From Paraburkholderia sp. Tr-20389 (GTDB taxonomy: Bacteria; Pseudomonadota; Gammaproteobacteria; Burkholderiales; Burkholderiaceae): 64,000 nucleotides of DNA. Made by a program: the position numbers and the translations under genes. The stretch is from positions 806,001-870,000 of the forward strand of contig NZ_JAAGPD010000001.1 in assembly GCF_017104565.1 (NCBI RefSeq), given 5' to 3'. The notes beneath the pieces are model-generated. The model worked only from the letters and a program-made list of their open reading frames with translations, searched no databases and was not told the DNA's origin. Numbering within the stretch: position 1 is the stretch's first letter; the number at the start of each line of letters is the position of its first letter. Of this stretch, positions 63,062-64,000 are shown one piece after another.

Positions 63062-63928
63062 ATGGAACAGGCGCCGGACACGGCACGCGACTTCGTCGTC
63101 CGCACGATGACCGCCGACGAAGTGAATCTCGCGATCGAATGGGCCGCGCGGGAAGGCTGGAATCCCGGCTTGCACGACGCGTCCTGCTTCCGCTGCGCCG
63201 ACCCGAATGGGTTCTTCATCGGCGAATGGCGGGGCGAACCGGTCGGCTCGATTTCGGCCATCGCCTATGACGGGCACTTCGGCTTCATCGGACTATATAT
63301 CGTGAGGCCGGAGTTTCGCGGCAAAGGGTTCGGCTTGCGCATCTGGCAGCATGGCATCGACTATCTCGGCACGCGCAATATCGGACTCGACGGGGTGGTT
63401 GCGCAGCAGCCGAACTACAGAAAGTCGGGCTTCGAACTCGCGTACCGGAACATCCGCTTTCAGGGAATCGCAGAAGCCGACCCTTCGCGCGACGAGGCTG
63501 CGTTAGTCGATGTGCATGGGTTGCCATTCGAGCAATTCGCATCGTATGACGGGCGCTTCTTTCCTGCGCCGCGTGCAGCGTTCTTGCGCGCGTGGATCGA
63601 TCAACCCGATTCAGTGGCACTCGCCTATATCGGCGACGGTCGGATTCGCGGCTATGGCGTCCTTCGACGCTGCCGCGAAGGACGCAAGATCGGGCCGCTA
63701 TTCGCCGATGACAAGCGGATCGCCGAAGCCCTGTTCGCGGCGCTCGTCGCGCGTTGCCCGAACGAGGTCGTGGCGCTCGACGTGCCCGAACTGAACCCGG
63801 CGGCCGTCGCGCTCGCAGAGCGGCATCGCCTGACGAGCGTGTTCGAAACGGCGCGCATGTACACGAAGCACGCGCCGGACCTTCCGCTTACGCGGCTTTA
63901 TGGCGTCACCACGTTCGAACTCGGATGA
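63062..63928 (+). CDS. GNAT-family N-acetyltransferase with a second C-terminal acetyltransferase-like domain
   Basis: A 288-residue cytoplasmic protein behind AAGGAGACATC. The N-terminal GNAT domain shows the acetyl-CoA-binding block IVRPEFRGKGFGLRIWQHG (motif A, R/Q-x-x-G-x-G/A form RGKGFG) near residue 80. The C-terminal half (VALAYIGDGRIRGYGVLRR and the following KIGPLFADDKRIAEALF) looks like the second acetyltransferase-like domain of the YitH/DUF1248 type. Substrate unknown. Confidence 0.88.
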   Translation: MEQAPDTARDFVVRTMTADEVNLAIEWAAREGWNPGLHDASCFRCADPNGFFIGEWRGEPVGSISAIAYDGHFGFIGLYIVRPEFRGKGFGLRIWQHGIDYLGTRNIGLDGVVAQQPNYRKSGFELAYRNIRFQGIAEADPSRDEAALVDVHGLPFEQFASYDGRFFPAPRAAFLRAWIDQPDSVALAYIGDGRIRGYGVLRRCREGRKIGPLFADDKRIAEALFAALVARCPNEVVALDVPELNPAAVALAERHRLTSVFETARMYTKHAPDLPLTRLYGVTTFELG

Positions 63929-63939
63929 CGCGCAATGCT

Positions 63940-64000
63940 TCAGTGCTTCGGATCGTAGCGATACACGCCGTGTCCCGTCTTGCGGCCCAGACGCCCCGCC
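63940..64000 (-). CDS. 3-hydroxyacyl-CoA dehydrogenase, last residues only
   Basis: On the minus strand the frame ending at TGA 63940 encodes AGRLGRKTGHGVYRYDPKH, the characteristic C-terminus of 3-hydroxyacyl/3-hydroxybutyryl-CoA dehydrogenases (LGRKTGxGxYxY). The rest lies beyond the right edge. It converges with the GNAT gene after 11 bp. Confidence 0.82.
   Translation of the reverse strand, partial: AGRLGRKTGHGVYRYDPKH

Overview
The window is high-GC (about 64%) and reads as chromosomal DNA of a Burkholderia-group betaproteobacterium, most like Paraburkholderia. This rests on the gene content (a TagJ-type T6SS, a nitrate reductase fused to a CysJ-like reductase, NDP-forming acyl-CoA synthetase, many LysR/MFS pairs) and on protein style, not on a database search. 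No rRNA, tRNA, CRISPR array or intact insertion sequence was seen.

Layout. 1-9221 (minus strand) is a contiguous type VI secretion operon, tssA-B-C-hcp-tagJ-tssE-F-G-H, cut at the left edge inside ClpV. After a 667-bp AT-rich divergent spacer, 9889-14072 (plus) holds a sigma-like protein, a PP2C phosphatase, a small papain-like protease and a TPR/GT41 (OGT-like) glycosyltransferase. 14101-21969 (minus) is a CHAT protease - TpsB - TpsA operon (two-partner secretion) whose large exoprotein converges on the glycosyltransferase gene. 22267-26242 (plus) is a membrane-anchored Ser/Thr kinase with a DUF4384 domain, followed by an unusual MltA lytic transglycosylase. The phosphatase and kinase suggest phospho-control of the neighbouring surface machines.

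26367-38447 is metabolic: isocitrate lyase, a citrate-type MHS transporter, an orphan ModA-like binding protein, a LysR-dctA pair, and an acyl-CoA synthetase/enoyl-CoA hydratase operon with an ACS-family transporter and an IclR regulator. 38780-40787 contains an unknown small gene and an ohr/ohrR peroxide module with three copies of one palindromic operator placed on its two promoters. 40861-49375 is a nitrate assimilation operon (transporter - nirB - nirD - nasA/cysJ fusion). Upstream lie a consensus sigma-54 promoter, two tandem NtrC-like boxes 21 bp apart, and a leader hairpin with an ANTAR-type hexaloop.

49874-55348 is the most unusual part, a lower-GC accessory island. It has a small winged-helix gene and an 898-residue protein that joins a YopT-like cysteine protease-type domain to a cholera-toxin-A-like ADP-ribosyltransferase-type domain. 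Two further secreted-effector-like ORFs follow. From 55517 the content is ordinary again: LysR, tartrate/D-malate dehydrogenase and its transporter, CsbD, a large GGDEF/EAL protein, a GNAT acetyltransferase, and the last codons of a 3-hydroxyacyl-CoA dehydrogenase.
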